Part shown: piece by piece, positions 1-7,642 of the stretch
How positions within the stretch are numbered: the first letter of the stretch is position 1
How the letters are laid out: each line of letters opens with the position of its first letter
Source of the DNA: Pseudomonadales bacterium
GTDB taxonomy: Bacteria > Pseudomonadota > Gammaproteobacteria > Pseudomonadales > Pseudohongiellaceae
DNA length: 34,688 nt
Assembly (NCBI GenBank): GCA_022825945.1
Contig: JAJDVS010000023.1
Location: 1-34,688 of the forward strand
Direction: 5' to 3'
Translations under genes and position numbers: made by a program
The notes under the pieces: model-generated
The model's input: only the letters and a program-made list of their open reading frames with translations
Told to the model about the DNA's origin: nothing
Databases searched by the model: none

Positions 1-164
1 AAAGCGCCTTCGAGAAAATTGCCCATCTCGGCAATGGGCAGGTCCATGAAACGGCTCCACCCCACGTTCGCCTGAATGTAGACGCCGAGAAAGACGAACC
101 AGAACAGCGTGACCAGCAGTCCGAACAGGATGCGCCAGTCCTGGGGAAGAATATTCCTTTGCAT
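1..164 (-). CDS. Membrane protein, N-terminal part only (runs off window)
   Basis: Reading leftwards from an ATG at 164, the frame is open for 54 codons to the window edge. The peptide starts MQRNILPQDW, then has a strongly hydrophobic stretch at about residues 13-30 (LFGLLVTLFWFVFLGVYI), the likely first membrane helix, followed by a polar segment ending FLEGA at the edge. The family was not identified and the function is unknown. The start lies 21 bases downstream of the stop codon of the lipoprotein hydrolase on the same strand, so the two may be cotranscribed. It was supported by hand translation and the clear TM segment. Confidence 0.55.
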   Translation of the reverse strand, partial: MQRNILPQDWRILFGLLVTLFWFVFLGVYIQANVGWSRFMDLPIAEMGNFLEGA

Positions 165-184
165 GGGCGTGGGTTTCAGTCCTG

Positions 185-1048
185 TCAGCAGAGCGGCCCG
201 TCACCTGGGGCGAACCGGGCAATGATGGCGTCGCGAATGACGGGCATATCTCCCCAGAGAATGAAGTGATCGCCGCCGGGGCGCGGCAACAGGTGTGAAT
301 TTACCAGTTGTTGGTGGAGAAAGTCTGCATTGCCCGGATGCACCAGATTGTCGTCATCGCCTTGAACGATCAGAGCGGGCATGGTCAGGGCCTCCCAGCG
401 CGGCAGCATTTCCGCGAGTTGCTCCCGCACCGCCATGATTTCCTCATTGGCTCCCATGAGGCGGTCGCCTAGTATGAACCCGGGCCACCAGAAGCTGATG
501 TAGTTGTACCAGCGCGGGCCGCTGAGTGCCGGATCGCCGGTGGTGGCGACGAAGACGAGGCCACCGACATGTTCCGTGTAATCCATCGCCGCGCGGGCGA
601 TCACCGGGCCGCCGTAGGAATGCCCCATGAGTATCGCGCCGCGGCCGGAGCGATCCATCTCCAGGATCGGCCGCAAGGCGCGGGCCTGGGCTTCGAGCGA
701 GGGCTCGCTCGCCGTGGCGCCGGCTGTCCAGCCAACCCGGCTCACCGATATCATGTGGAATCGCTCCCGCAGCAGCGAATCGGCAAGATACACGCGAAAG
801 GCGCGCAGCGAGCCAGGCGTGCCATGCACGAAAACCAGCAGTTGCCGGTCCTCGCCGGCTGGCGGGGCGACTTCGACATATTCGATATCGCCCAGGCGCT
901 GAACTTCCCCCGGCCCGATGATCGGCCCGGAACCACCAGAGGGCGGACCGTCACCGTCAATCAGCGCGCAGGCGGCAATCAGTAGCAGCGGCGGCAAAAC
1001 CGCAAGCCAGCGTATCAGCCGACGCCTGCCGATTTTCCCAAGCCCCAC
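185..1048 (-). CDS. Alpha/beta hydrolase, predicted lipoprotein
   Basis: A serine hydrolase of the alpha/beta fold; the substrate is unknown. Numbered from the longest reading (GTG at 1090), it has an oxyanion HG motif at 89-90 (FVHGTPGS), a nucleophile elbow GHSYGG with Ser158, an acid candidate in GDDD at 244-247 and a catalytic-His candidate at 275 (GGDHF). Near the N-terminus a basic stretch (KIGRRR) and a hydrophobic run end in LLLIAAC, a lipobox, so the protein is probably a periplasm-facing lipoprotein. I chose the GTG at 1048 because it gives a normal signal peptide and has GGGGA about 10 bases upstream; the GTG at 1090 has no Shine-Dalgarno sequence. It ends 20 bases before the start of the membrane-protein gene on the same strand. 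Fold assignment is firm, the start less so. Confidence 0.8.
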   Translation of the reverse strand: MGLGKIGRRRLIRWLAVLPPLLLIAACALIDGDGPPSGGSGPIIGPGEVQRLGDIEYVEVAPPAGEDRQLLVFVHGTPGSLRAFRVYLADSLLRERFHMISVSRVGWTAGATASEPSLEAQARALRPILEMDRSGRGAILMGHSYGGPVIARAAMDYTEHVGGLVFVATTGDPALSGPRWYNYISFWWPGFILGDRLMGANEEIMAVREQLAEMLPRWEALTMPALIVQGDDDNLVHPGNADFLHQQLVNSHLLPRPGGDHFILWGDMPVIRDAIIARFAPGDGPLC

Positions 1049-1183
1049 GATGGAATCATCCCCAAATTCAAAAATGCCCCACTGTAGCACTTTGCAGCCG
1101 ACGTTTTCAGAGGCGGGGGATGGAAAATTCTTTGCGTACGAGATTCATGATAGCTTTGCCTTTTCTCTCTTCGCGGACTGATT

Positions 1184-1624
1184 ATGCCCGAGCCACCCGA
1201 TCGGCCTGTCGGCGGACTGCGCATGGCGCTGAATGTGCTGCTGGAGCCCGCGACGGCTTTTGCCGATCTGCGGGAGCGGCCGAGCTGGCTATTGCCCGCC
1301 GTCCTCGCCGCCGGCGGCACCGCCCTGGTCATTTTCTGGTACTTCAGCATTCTCGACATTCCCTGGTTCATGGAAAACCTGCTCTATCAGGGCGGCGCCG
1401 ACCCCACCGAGGAACAGATCGAGCAATTCAACGAACGAATGGAGTCGGTATCGCCGCAGGTATTCATCATTTCCGGTTTTCTTGGCGCCAGCCTCGGGCT
1501 CATCATCATCTGGCTGCTGCAGGCGGGCTATCTCACGCTGGTATCCGCCCTCACCGGAGACGGGTTCCGCTTTGGCAACTGGTTCTGCCTCGCCACCTGG
1601 ACCGCAATCCCCTTGAGGGCCTAA
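1184..1624 (+). pseudogene. Yip1-family membrane protein, 3' truncated
   Basis: The 146-residue reading matches the N-terminal half of Yip1-domain membrane proteins: a short cytoplasmic start, the typical LNVLLEPATAFADLRERPSW segment, then hydrophobic helices near residues 36-56 and 95-115 and the TLVSALTGDGFRFGNWF region. Family members normally continue with about three more helices. Here homology stops at WTAIPL (about 1614) and the frame ends in TAA inside a dispersed hairpin repeat that begins at 1615. The truncation therefore coincides exactly with the repeat boundary. The product, if made, would be an incomplete membrane protein. Either a repeat-mediated deletion or an assembly join is possible. 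Confidence 0.7.
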
Positions 1625-1699
1625 CGGCTCGGCATGGATGCCGGGACTGGGGTGTGGCGAAACCACGAAAGTCGCGCCATGGACGGCTTGAATCAAGCC
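1615..1699 (+). repeat. 85-nt three-hairpin dispersed repeat, copy A
   Basis: It shares its order of blocks with 25399-25484. It begins GAGGGCC-AACG, then a stem around CATGGATG (1628-1645), then a GTGG/CCAC stem (about 1652-1666), then GTCGCGCC, a GCC-ATGGAC-GGC stem-loop (1676-1687) and a GGCTTG/CAAGCC hairpin (1685-1699) overlapping it. The stems differ in sequence between the copies but remain paired, which suggests selection for, or templating of, the fold. Two loops expose GGA. It lies between the two truncated genes. Confidence 0.6.
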
Positions 1700-1701
1700 T
1701 G

Positions 1702-2580
1702 ATGGGAAAAATGAACATGGCCGACGACAGCCTGACGATCCAGTCCTACACGCCGATTTCCGAAGCCATGCGCGGCGTCCGCGCGCGACTGACCCCGGAA
1801 GATCTCGAACTGATCGAGCGCCGCGCCGGGGGCGTGGCCTCCATCACGCCCATCCTGTACGCCTCCCGCAGCAGCCAGGTGCGCTATGCGGCCCAGATCA
1901 CCTTCAGCCAGATCATGGGTACCACATACGCCTACCGCGATGTCGCCCAGGCCTGGGTGCAAACCGGCCGCTTCATCGCCGAAAGCGACAACCTCACCCG
2001 CCGCCGGGTCACGGTAATCGGCGAGAAAGTCCGCGAAGGCCTCGGCTTGCCGGAAAATCCGGTGAATGAATATGTGGAACTCGGCGGCGAATGGTTCAAG
2101 ATCATCGGCCTGCTCGAAGCCAAGGGCGATGTCATGGGCTTTGACCAGGACGATGATTTCCGGATCAACACCGCCGAACAGTTGATGGAAACCTTCGACA
2201 CGATCATCAACATGGTGACCCTGGTGATCGGCGGCATCGGCATCATGAACATCATGCTCGTGTCGGTCACCGAACGCACCCGGGAGATCGGCATCTGCAA
2301 GGCCATAGGCGCCAAGCGGCACCACATCCTCGCCCAGTTCCTGATCGAAGCCATGCTGCTGTCCCTGCTCAGCGGTCTGATTGGCCTCGGCCTCGGCCTC
2401 GGCTACGGCCTCGGCACGGTGATCTCCAGCAGCATAGACTCCTTCCCGCCCGCCAGCATCCCCCTCTGGGCCGTCGCCCTGGCGCTGGGATTTTCGGGCT
2501 TCGTCGGCGTGCTGTTCGGCATCCTGCCGGCAGCCAAGGCGGCGAATCTGGATCCCATCGACGCCCTGCGGTACGAGTAG
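1702..2580 (+). pseudogene. MacB/FtsX-type ABC permease, 5' truncated and internally deleted
   Basis: The reading matches MacB-like permeases: part of the periplasmic MacB_PCD domain (ADDSLTIQSY onward, ITPILYASR, YRDVAQAWVQTGRF, VIGEKVREGLG), then the FtsX core with TRTREIGICKAIGAKR-like text (ERTREIGICKAIGAKR), three C-terminal membrane helices and the typical ending NLDPIDALRYE. Two things are missing. The first membrane helix and the start of the periplasmic domain are absent. The text also jumps from GLLEAKGDVMGFDQDD straight to DFRINTAEQLMETF, whereas family members have roughly 60-80 residues between these motifs. The jump falls on an Asp-rich coding stretch, as expected for microhomology deletion. 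No partner MacB ATPase or MacA gene is present in the window. Probably non-functional. Confidence 0.75.
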
Positions 2581-2588
2581 CAACCCCT

Positions 2589-2620
2589 CCGTCATTCTGC
2601 GCGCAGCCGCAGAATGACGG
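2589..2620. terminator. Palindrome/terminator-like hairpin of the CGTCATTCTGCG family
   Basis: Perfect 13-bp inverted repeat: CCGTCATTCTGCG at 2589-2601 and its complement at 2608-2620, with a 6-nt loop. It sits 9 bases after the macB-like stop codon. No T-run follows. The same palindrome family recurs at 15230, 16407, 21334-21441 and 33044-33136, so it is a dispersed element that may also stop transcription. Confidence 0.6.
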
Positions 2621-2680
2621 GCAGCGGCCCCCCGACAAGATTCAGCGACTCACGCTGCGCAGTATCTTCTCGTTGCCACT

Positions 2681-2843
2681 AGGAGCCTGCGCCACAGGAA
2701 TTCACGGCTGCAAATCCGCTCTCATCCACGCCCCCGACCGCCCGATTTCGTTGAATATCCACCAATATTCGCCTCAATCGAGCGGCCAGGGGCGCGGCGA
2801 TAGCGAATTTTCGCTTTCGCGAATTCCTGTGGCGCAGGCGCTT
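2681..2843. mobile_element. 163-bp fold-back (MITE-like) element, copy 1
   Basis: It is near-identical to, and the same length as, 34031-34193. The left end AGGAGCCTGCGCCACAGG is inverted at the right end, where the last five bases have diverged. Inner inverted arms lie at 2729-2745 and 2778-2794, and a central GAATAT/ATATTC pair at 2753-2758 and 2765-2770, so the whole element folds back on itself. It carries no ORF, consistent with a non-autonomous element. Its right end overlaps the first bases of the hemH stop codon region (TAA at 2844-2842). Confidence 0.7.
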
Positions 2844-3879
2844 AGGTGCTTTCCGACGGCAGTTTGCGGGTGGCGATTTTGTAGACCGCTTCGACCCAGC
2901 CCGGGGAGTCGTTCAGATTTGGCACGAGGATCAGTTCCTCCCCACCCGCTTCAACAAATTGTTCGCGGTATTCGCGCCCGATTTCGTGCAAGGTCTCCAG
3001 GCAATCTGTCACGAACGAGGGCGTGGCCACGGCAACGCGTTTCCTGCCCTGGGCAAGCAGTTCCAGCAAATGCTCGTCAAGATAGGGCTTGATCCATTCC
3101 GAAGGGCCGAAACGCGATTGAAACGCCGAGGACCAGGGTCCGGCTTCCTCGCCAAGCGCCTGGACTATGGCCCGGGAGGTCGCCAGACACTGGGCCCGGT
3201 AACAATAGCGATTGGCCTCGCCAACCCGGTCGCAGCAGGCGCCGAAATCACAGCAGCCATTCCTGTCGGCCTTGCGAACCTGCGCCTCGGGAAGGCCATG
3301 GTAGCTGAAAACCAAGTGATCGATGGTGGCATCCGCAAGATTGTCCCGGATGATTCTGGCCCAGGCGTCAATGAACAGCGGCTCGGCGAAAAAGTCATCA
3401 ATGAAGCGCAGTTTCGGCTGGCTACGCCATCCTGCAGCCGCCGCGCGCACGGCTTGTGCCGCGGATTCCGTGGTCGCGCGGGCGTACTGGGGATACAACG
3501 TAAAAACCAAAATCTCGTCGCAGCCACGGGTTTCGAACTCCGCCATGGTCTCTGCGATAAAGGGCCTGCTGTAAGCCATGCCGATGCCCACGACAACATC
3601 GGCGCCCGCCCCATCGAATCCAGCCTGCACGCCGTCCCGCACCCGCTCGGAATACACCTGCAGGGGCGAACCTTCGTCCAGCCAGATTCCGGCATAGTCC
3701 TTCGCCGTGCGCGGCGCCCGCAGGGGCAGGATGATCAGATTGCGCAGCAACCACAGGCCCAGCGGATTGATGTCGAAAACCAGGCGGTCCGCAAAAAAGT
3801 GCCGATAAAAGGCACGCAAGCCGGCGGCGGTGGGCTCCGCGGGCGTCCCCAGATTGATCAACAACACCGCTTTGGACAT
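2842..3879 (-). CDS. hemH: Ferrochelatase
   Basis: Inserts Fe2+ into protoporphyrin IX, the last step of protoheme synthesis. The start MSKAVLLINLGTP (ATG at 3879) matches the family opening; an upstream in-frame ATG at 3915 adds 12 residues. The reading from 3879 is 345 residues, normal for the family. Motifs: YSRPFIAETMAEF, SYHGLP with the catalytic His194, FQSRFGPSEWIKPYL, and FVTDCLETLHEI with the conserved Glu295. Six cysteines lie within 23 residues (209, 210, 215, 216, 226, 231) just after SYHGLP. Some bacterial ferrochelatases bind a 2Fe-2S cluster, so this cluster is a candidate, by inference. No other heme gene is adjacent. The fold-back element abuts the stop codon. Confidence 0.95.
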   Translation of the reverse strand: MSKAVLLINLGTPAEPTAAGLRAFYRHFFADRLVFDINPLGLWLLRNLIILPLRAPRTAKDYAGIWLDEGSPLQVYSERVRDGVQAGFDGAGADVVVGIGMAYSRPFIAETMAEFETRGCDEILVFTLYPQYARATTESAAQAVRAAAAGWRSQPKLRFIDDFFAEPLFIDAWARIIRDNLADATIDHLVFSYHGLPEAQVRKADRNGCCDFGACCDRVGEANRYCYRAQCLATSRAIVQALGEEAGPWSSAFQSRFGPSEWIKPYLDEHLLELLAQGRKRVAVATPSFVTDCLETLHEIGREYREQFVEAGGEELILVPNLNDSPGWVEAVYKIATRKLPSEST

Positions 3880-4336
3880 GGCGCGGCAAGTGTAGTCGAT
3901 TTCGTTCCGGTTCACAGGGAGACTGGTTCGTTATCCGGCAAGTTCGCCACTTTTCACAGGCAGCATCTGAATAACAGATCCTTTTCGGCACACAATCATC
4001 ACAGTGGCGCTGATCGATGGGCCTGACCCGAAAGGGGAATCTAGAAAAATTGATACTACAGCTAATGGTAAGGGAGGGCGATTTGTTCAAAGCTTCTATT
4101 ATGCTGTCAAAATCCACATACTGGAGAAAGCGGGCGAAGGTAGACCTCGAAGAAAAGGCCATTTCAGTCAGCGCGACGCTTGATCGGCAAAACTACTCGA
4201 CGGCGGTTCACGCCCATGGGGCTCGAAACCCCGTCATTGTCCCCGGGAATCCGGAACGTGTTAACCTGCGTTGGCGTCTAACCCATGCGATGGTTCGCCA
4301 AATCATTGGCGACGATGAAACTGAAGGAGAAAACCC
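3880..4336. other. 457-bp divergent intergenic region, no convincing gene
   Basis: It lies between hemH (leftward) and the SMP-30 gene (rightward) and must hold both promoters. A 107-codon frame at 4017-4340 is open and ends overlapping the next start codon, but its translation has no family look and its coding strand is less GC-rich than neighbouring genes, so I do not call it. A TACACT at 3894-3889 could be a -10 element for hemH; no good -35 accompanies it. Confidence 0.5.
4295..4312. promoter_or_regulatory. Perfect 7-bp inverted repeat upstream of SMP-30 gene
   Basis: TCGCCAA at 4295-4301 and TTGGCGA at 4306-4312 with a 4-nt spacer, ending 11 bases before the AAGGAG ribosome binding site (4324-4329). 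It could be an operator or a 5' leader hairpin. Only the symmetry is seen. Confidence 0.3.
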
Positions 4337-5224
4337 ATGATGCGCAAAGCAAGACTCTTGAGCCTGTCGTTATTGCTGTTCGTTTTTGAGCAGGCCCTCG
4401 CCCAGGGCGGCGGGCTGATCGCCGGCGGCGCTGAAGTTGTCGAAGTCCGCGGCGGTTTCGGCTTTCTCGAAGGTCCGGTGACCGATGCGGCGGGCGATCT
4501 CTATTTCACCGACATCCCCAACGACCAGATCTGGCGCTACAGCGCCGACGGCGAGTTCGAGGTCGTCATCGAGCCAAGCAATAACGCCAACGGACTTGCC
4601 CTCGACCTCGACGGCTCGCTGCTGATTTGCGAGCAGAACGCCCAGCGCATCACCCGGCGCGAGGCCGACGGCAGTCTCTCGGTGGTGGCGGGTAGCTACA
4701 ATGGCGCGCCGCTCAACAGCCCCAACGATCTGTGGGTGCATCCGGACGGTTCAATCTATTTCACCGACCCGCGCTATAATTGGCCGGACGGTCCGCCCTC
4801 ACAGCCCGGTGAGTACGTCTACCGGATTTCACCGGACCGCCAGAGTGTCGAAGCGCTGGTCACCGATATTCCCAAGCCCAACGGCATCGTCGGCACCGAA
4901 GACGGCAACACGCTGTATCTGGCGAGCACCGAAACCAACACGATCTACCGCTTCGACATCGCCGCCAACGGTTCGCTGGAAAATCGCAGCAATTTCGCCG
5001 ATCAGGGCTCCGATGGCATGACTCTCGACGAGCGCGGCAATGTCTACCTGACCTGGCTCGGCGGCGTCAGCATCCGCAACCCTGACGGCGAGGAGATCGA
5101 ATTCATCGAAACGCCCCAGATGCCCGCCAACGTGGGCTTTGGCGGCAGCGACGGCAGAACCCTGTACATGACAGCCCGCACCAGCCTCTACGCCATCGAG
5201 ATGAATGTGGAGGCCAGCCGCTGA
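4337..5224 (+). CDS. Exported SMP-30/gluconolactonase-family protein
   Basis: A six-bladed beta-propeller lactonase-like enzyme, 295 residues. Residues 1-22 are a signal peptide (MMRKARLLSLSLLLFVFEQALAQ), so it acts in the periplasm. The metal-site positions of the family are all present: Glu45 (FLEGP), Asn130 (NSPNDLWV), Asn182 (KPNGI) and Asp226 (GSDGMTL). Repeated blade motifs DLYFTD and SIYFTD are visible. AAGGAG at 4324-4329 supports ATG 4337, or the adjacent ATG 4340. The next gene begins 95 bases downstream on the same strand, so cotranscription is possible. The lactone substrate cannot be told from sequence. Confidence 0.9.
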   Translation: MMRKARLLSLSLLLFVFEQALAQGGGLIAGGAEVVEVRGGFGFLEGPVTDAAGDLYFTDIPNDQIWRYSADGEFEVVIEPSNNANGLALDLDGSLLICEQNAQRITRREADGSLSVVAGSYNGAPLNSPNDLWVHPDGSIYFTDPRYNWPDGPPSQPGEYVYRISPDRQSVEALVTDIPKPNGIVGTEDGNTLYLASTETNTIYRFDIAANGSLENRSNFADQGSDGMTLDERGNVYLTWLGGVSIRNPDGEEIEFIETPQMPANVGFGGSDGRTLYMTARTSLYAIEMNVEASR

Positions 5225-5319
5225 TTCATGGGGTGTTCCGGTAACAAACTGTGCTAGGATTCGTTCTGTTCCCAATGAGGTCAGTACCTGACCTTGGCCT
5301 TTTGCATGAGGAGAACGAC

Positions 5320-7173
5320 GTGAAGAGATATTCGCTCGCCGCCATTGCCGTCCTGCTGCTTGCCTCGCCACTGTACGCCGGTGAGCGGGTGGGCGATTTC
5401 GCCCTGATAGATCATCAGGGCGCGTTCCATCACATGGCCTGGTACGATGACCAGGAAGCCGTCGTGCTGCTGCCCCAGGCCAATGGCGCCACCGACGCCG
5501 AAGCCCTGGCGGCCTTGCGGGAACTGCGCGGTCGATACGAAGTGCAGGGCGTAATGTTCCTGCTCATCAATCCCGGCCTCGACAGCGACCGGGAAGCCGT
5601 GGCGGCGGATATCCAATCCCTTGATATCGACCTGCCGGTGCTCATGGACGACACCCAACTCGTCGCCGACCTGCTGGGTCTGCGCCGCATGGACGAAGCC
5701 GTGGTCTACGATCCGGCCTCCTTTGAAGTGCTGTATCGGGGCGAAGCCGGCAACGCGCTGGCCGGGGTCCTCGATCAGGTTCTCGCCGGTGGCAGCATTG
5801 AACCCGGCAGCGCGGCAAGCGACGGCGCGGCAATCTCTTACGGCAGCCTCGAAGCACATGGCGATTTGTCCTACGAGCACGACATCGCGCCGATCATCGC
5901 CGAGAACTGCGCCGAGTGTCACCGCCAGGGCGGCATCGCCCCCTTCGCCATGGACAGCAAGCTTGCGGTCAAGGGCTGGTCGCCTATGATTCGTGAGGTG
6001 GTTTTGACCAGGCGCATGCCTCCGGGCCAGATCGACAACAAGGTCGGCCACAAGATGCGCAACGAGATGAACCTCGCCGACGCCGACATGCAAAAGCTCG
6101 TAAGCTGGATTGACGCCGGCGCCGATACCGAAAGCGAGAGCGACCCCCTGGCCCGGCTCGAATGGCCCGAAACCAAGTGGACCCTGGCCGAAGTCCTCGG
6201 CGAGCCCGACATCATCGTCGAGATTCCTCCCCAGACGATTCCCGCCACCGGCGTGGTGGACTACATGAATATCCCCATTGATCTCGGTCTTGCCGAAGAC
6301 CGCTGGGTGCGCGGCTCGGAAGTCGCTCCGGGTTCCCCGGAAGTGCTGCACCACATTATCACCACGGTGATTCCCCCCGAAGGCCGGCGGGACCCCATGA
6401 CAGCGATAGTCGAGGCGATCAATGCGCTGCCGGAAGAGCGCGCCGTGAAAATCCGCACTGATATCTTCAAGGCAGTCGCCGCGGGCGAGCCACCGCCGAT
6501 TGACCGCATCTTTGCGGAAAACCCCGACCTCGATGTGAGCGGCCTGATTGGCGGTGGCGACGAGAACCAGGGTTCGGTGGCGGGATATGCTCCGGGCAAC
6601 AGCTTCTCCCTCAACCCCGAAGGCGTCGGCGGCTTGCTCAAGGCCGGCTCCACGCTCAACCTGCAGATGCACTACACCACCTCGGGCAGGGAAACCGTGG
6701 ATGCCACCGAAATCGCCATCTACTTCTACGACGAAGACGTAATCCCCGCCGAGCGCATGTCCGGCGGCGTGGGCAACGCCTTCACCATAGACATTCCGGC
6801 CCAGGCCAAGGACCACGAAATGCAACTCGTAACCCATGTTCCGGAAGAAGCCGAGATTTACTCCCTGATGCCGCACATGCATTTCCGCGGCAAGCGCATG
6901 GCCTTCACCGCCCGCTACCCGGACGGCAGCGAGGAAGTGATTCTTTCAGTGCCCGCCTACTCGTTCAACTGGCAATTGAGCCACGAACTCGAAACGCCGC
7001 TGCGGGTTCCCGCGGGCACGCAGATCGTCGCCACCGGCGCTTTCGACAACTCCTCCCAAAACGAATACAACCCGGATCCCAACATTGGCGTTCACTGGGG
7101 CGAACAAAGCTGGGAAGAAATGTTCATGGGCTTCTATAGCTGGAAGAACATCGATCAGACCAGCTCTGAATAA
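5320..7173 (+). CDS. Thioredoxin-like / cytochrome c / copper type II monooxygenase-like fusion
   Basis: 617 residues from GTG 5320, chosen because GAGGAG lies at 5308-5313 and the reading then starts with a signal peptide (KRYSLAAIAVLLLASPLYA). Residues 21-160 resemble a thioredoxin/AhpC fold without a CXXC pair. Residues 185-270 hold one heme c site, CAECH at 197-201. Residues 290-615 resemble the peptidylglycine/dopamine-type copper monooxygenase fold: His344-His345 (EVLHHII), His451 (LQMHY), His519-x-His521 (MPHMHF) and a Met at 601 or 603 (EEMFMGF), matching the two copper sites of that family. Likely a periplasmic, heme-fed oxygenase; the substrate is unknown. A methionine-ligand assignment would need alignment. 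Confidence 0.85.
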   Translation: MKRYSLAAIAVLLLASPLYAGERVGDFALIDHQGAFHHMAWYDDQEAVVLLPQANGATDAEALAALRELRGRYEVQGVMFLLINPGLDSDREAVAADIQSLDIDLPVLMDDTQLVADLLGLRRMDEAVVYDPASFEVLYRGEAGNALAGVLDQVLAGGSIEPGSAASDGAAISYGSLEAHGDLSYEHDIAPIIAENCAECHRQGGIAPFAMDSKLAVKGWSPMIREVVLTRRMPPGQIDNKVGHKMRNEMNLADADMQKLVSWIDAGADTESESDPLARLEWPETKWTLAEVLGEPDIIVEIPPQTIPATGVVDYMNIPIDLGLAEDRWVRGSEVAPGSPEVLHHIITTVIPPEGRRDPMTAIVEAINALPEERAVKIRTDIFKAVAAGEPPPIDRIFAENPDLDVSGLIGGGDENQGSVAGYAPGNSFSLNPEGVGGLLKAGSTLNLQMHYTTSGRETVDATEIAIYFYDEDVIPAERMSGGVGNAFTIDIPAQAKDHEMQLVTHVPEEAEIYSLMPHMHFRGKRMAFTARYPDGSEEVILSVPAYSFNWQLSHELETPLRVPAGTQIVATGAFDNSSQNEYNPDPNIGVHWGEQSWEEMFMGFYSWKNIDQTSSE

Positions 7174-7384
7174 GCCCTGGCCGACCCCCCCCCTGCCGCC
7201 ATTCATTTGCCGGCTCGCTGGGTCGGATTCCGGGAAGAGGAAGGTCGCCGCGGAACTGGTCGGATATCTCGATGTGGGGGTTGTGGCCCACATCGGTGCA
7301 TAGCAGTAGCGCTGGCGATCGAAGTCAAAGCCGGCAATAGCAAAGGGTGCCGCAAAAAAGAGCATGGCCACAGGAAAGCTCTCC

Positions 7385-7642
7385 ATGAAAACTGAACACA
7401 CCAAGCCGACGGCTGCAACGCCCTTTGCAGCGCGCGAATCGGTTGAGCAAGTCGAAGAAGGCTTCGCTCTGGCGCCCAGGTTCGATGCCGACGGCCTGAT
7501 CCCCTGCATCACCACCGATGCCGAAGGGGGAGAAGTGTTGATGCTAGGCTACATGAATGGCGAGGCGCTGCGGCAAACCATCGCGACCGGCGAGGCGCAC
7601 TACTGGAGCCGCAGCCGCCATTTGGCATCGGAGGCCAGGTAA
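7385..7642 (+). pseudogene. hisI: Phosphoribosyl-AMP cyclohydrolase, 3' truncated
   Basis: The reading contains the family core [27 protein letters not shown] and [10 protein letters not shown], then departs from it after 7618. The zinc-binding Cys-rich second half of HisI, needed for histidine synthesis, is absent. The frame ends at TAA after seven unrelated residues. The start at 7385 has AGGAA nine bases upstream; an ATG at 7364 is also in frame. The break abuts the truncated end of an SDR gene in the opposite direction (7619-7623), so one rearrangement or assembly join removed both 3' ends. No other his gene is in the window. Confidence 0.8.

Noticed and set aside
4216-4236. GGGGCTCGAAACCCC resembling a tRNA T-arm
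   Set aside because: The stem-loop proportions do not fit a T-arm, and no acceptor, D- or anticodon stem is present nearby.
4017-4340. 107-codon open frame upstream of the SMP-30 gene
   Set aside because: No family look, no ribosome site, different base composition and overlap with the next start; treated as non-coding.
5281-6882. Long antisense frame (533 codons) opposite the copper monooxygenase
   Set aside because: It mirrors the coding strand in a GC-rich gene; composition is Gly/Ala/Val/His/Asp-rich with no family motifs.
6946-7515. Minus-strand frame with a short hydrophobic stretch near hisI
   Set aside because: It overlaps the copper monooxygenase end and the hisI start, and I could not match it to any family.
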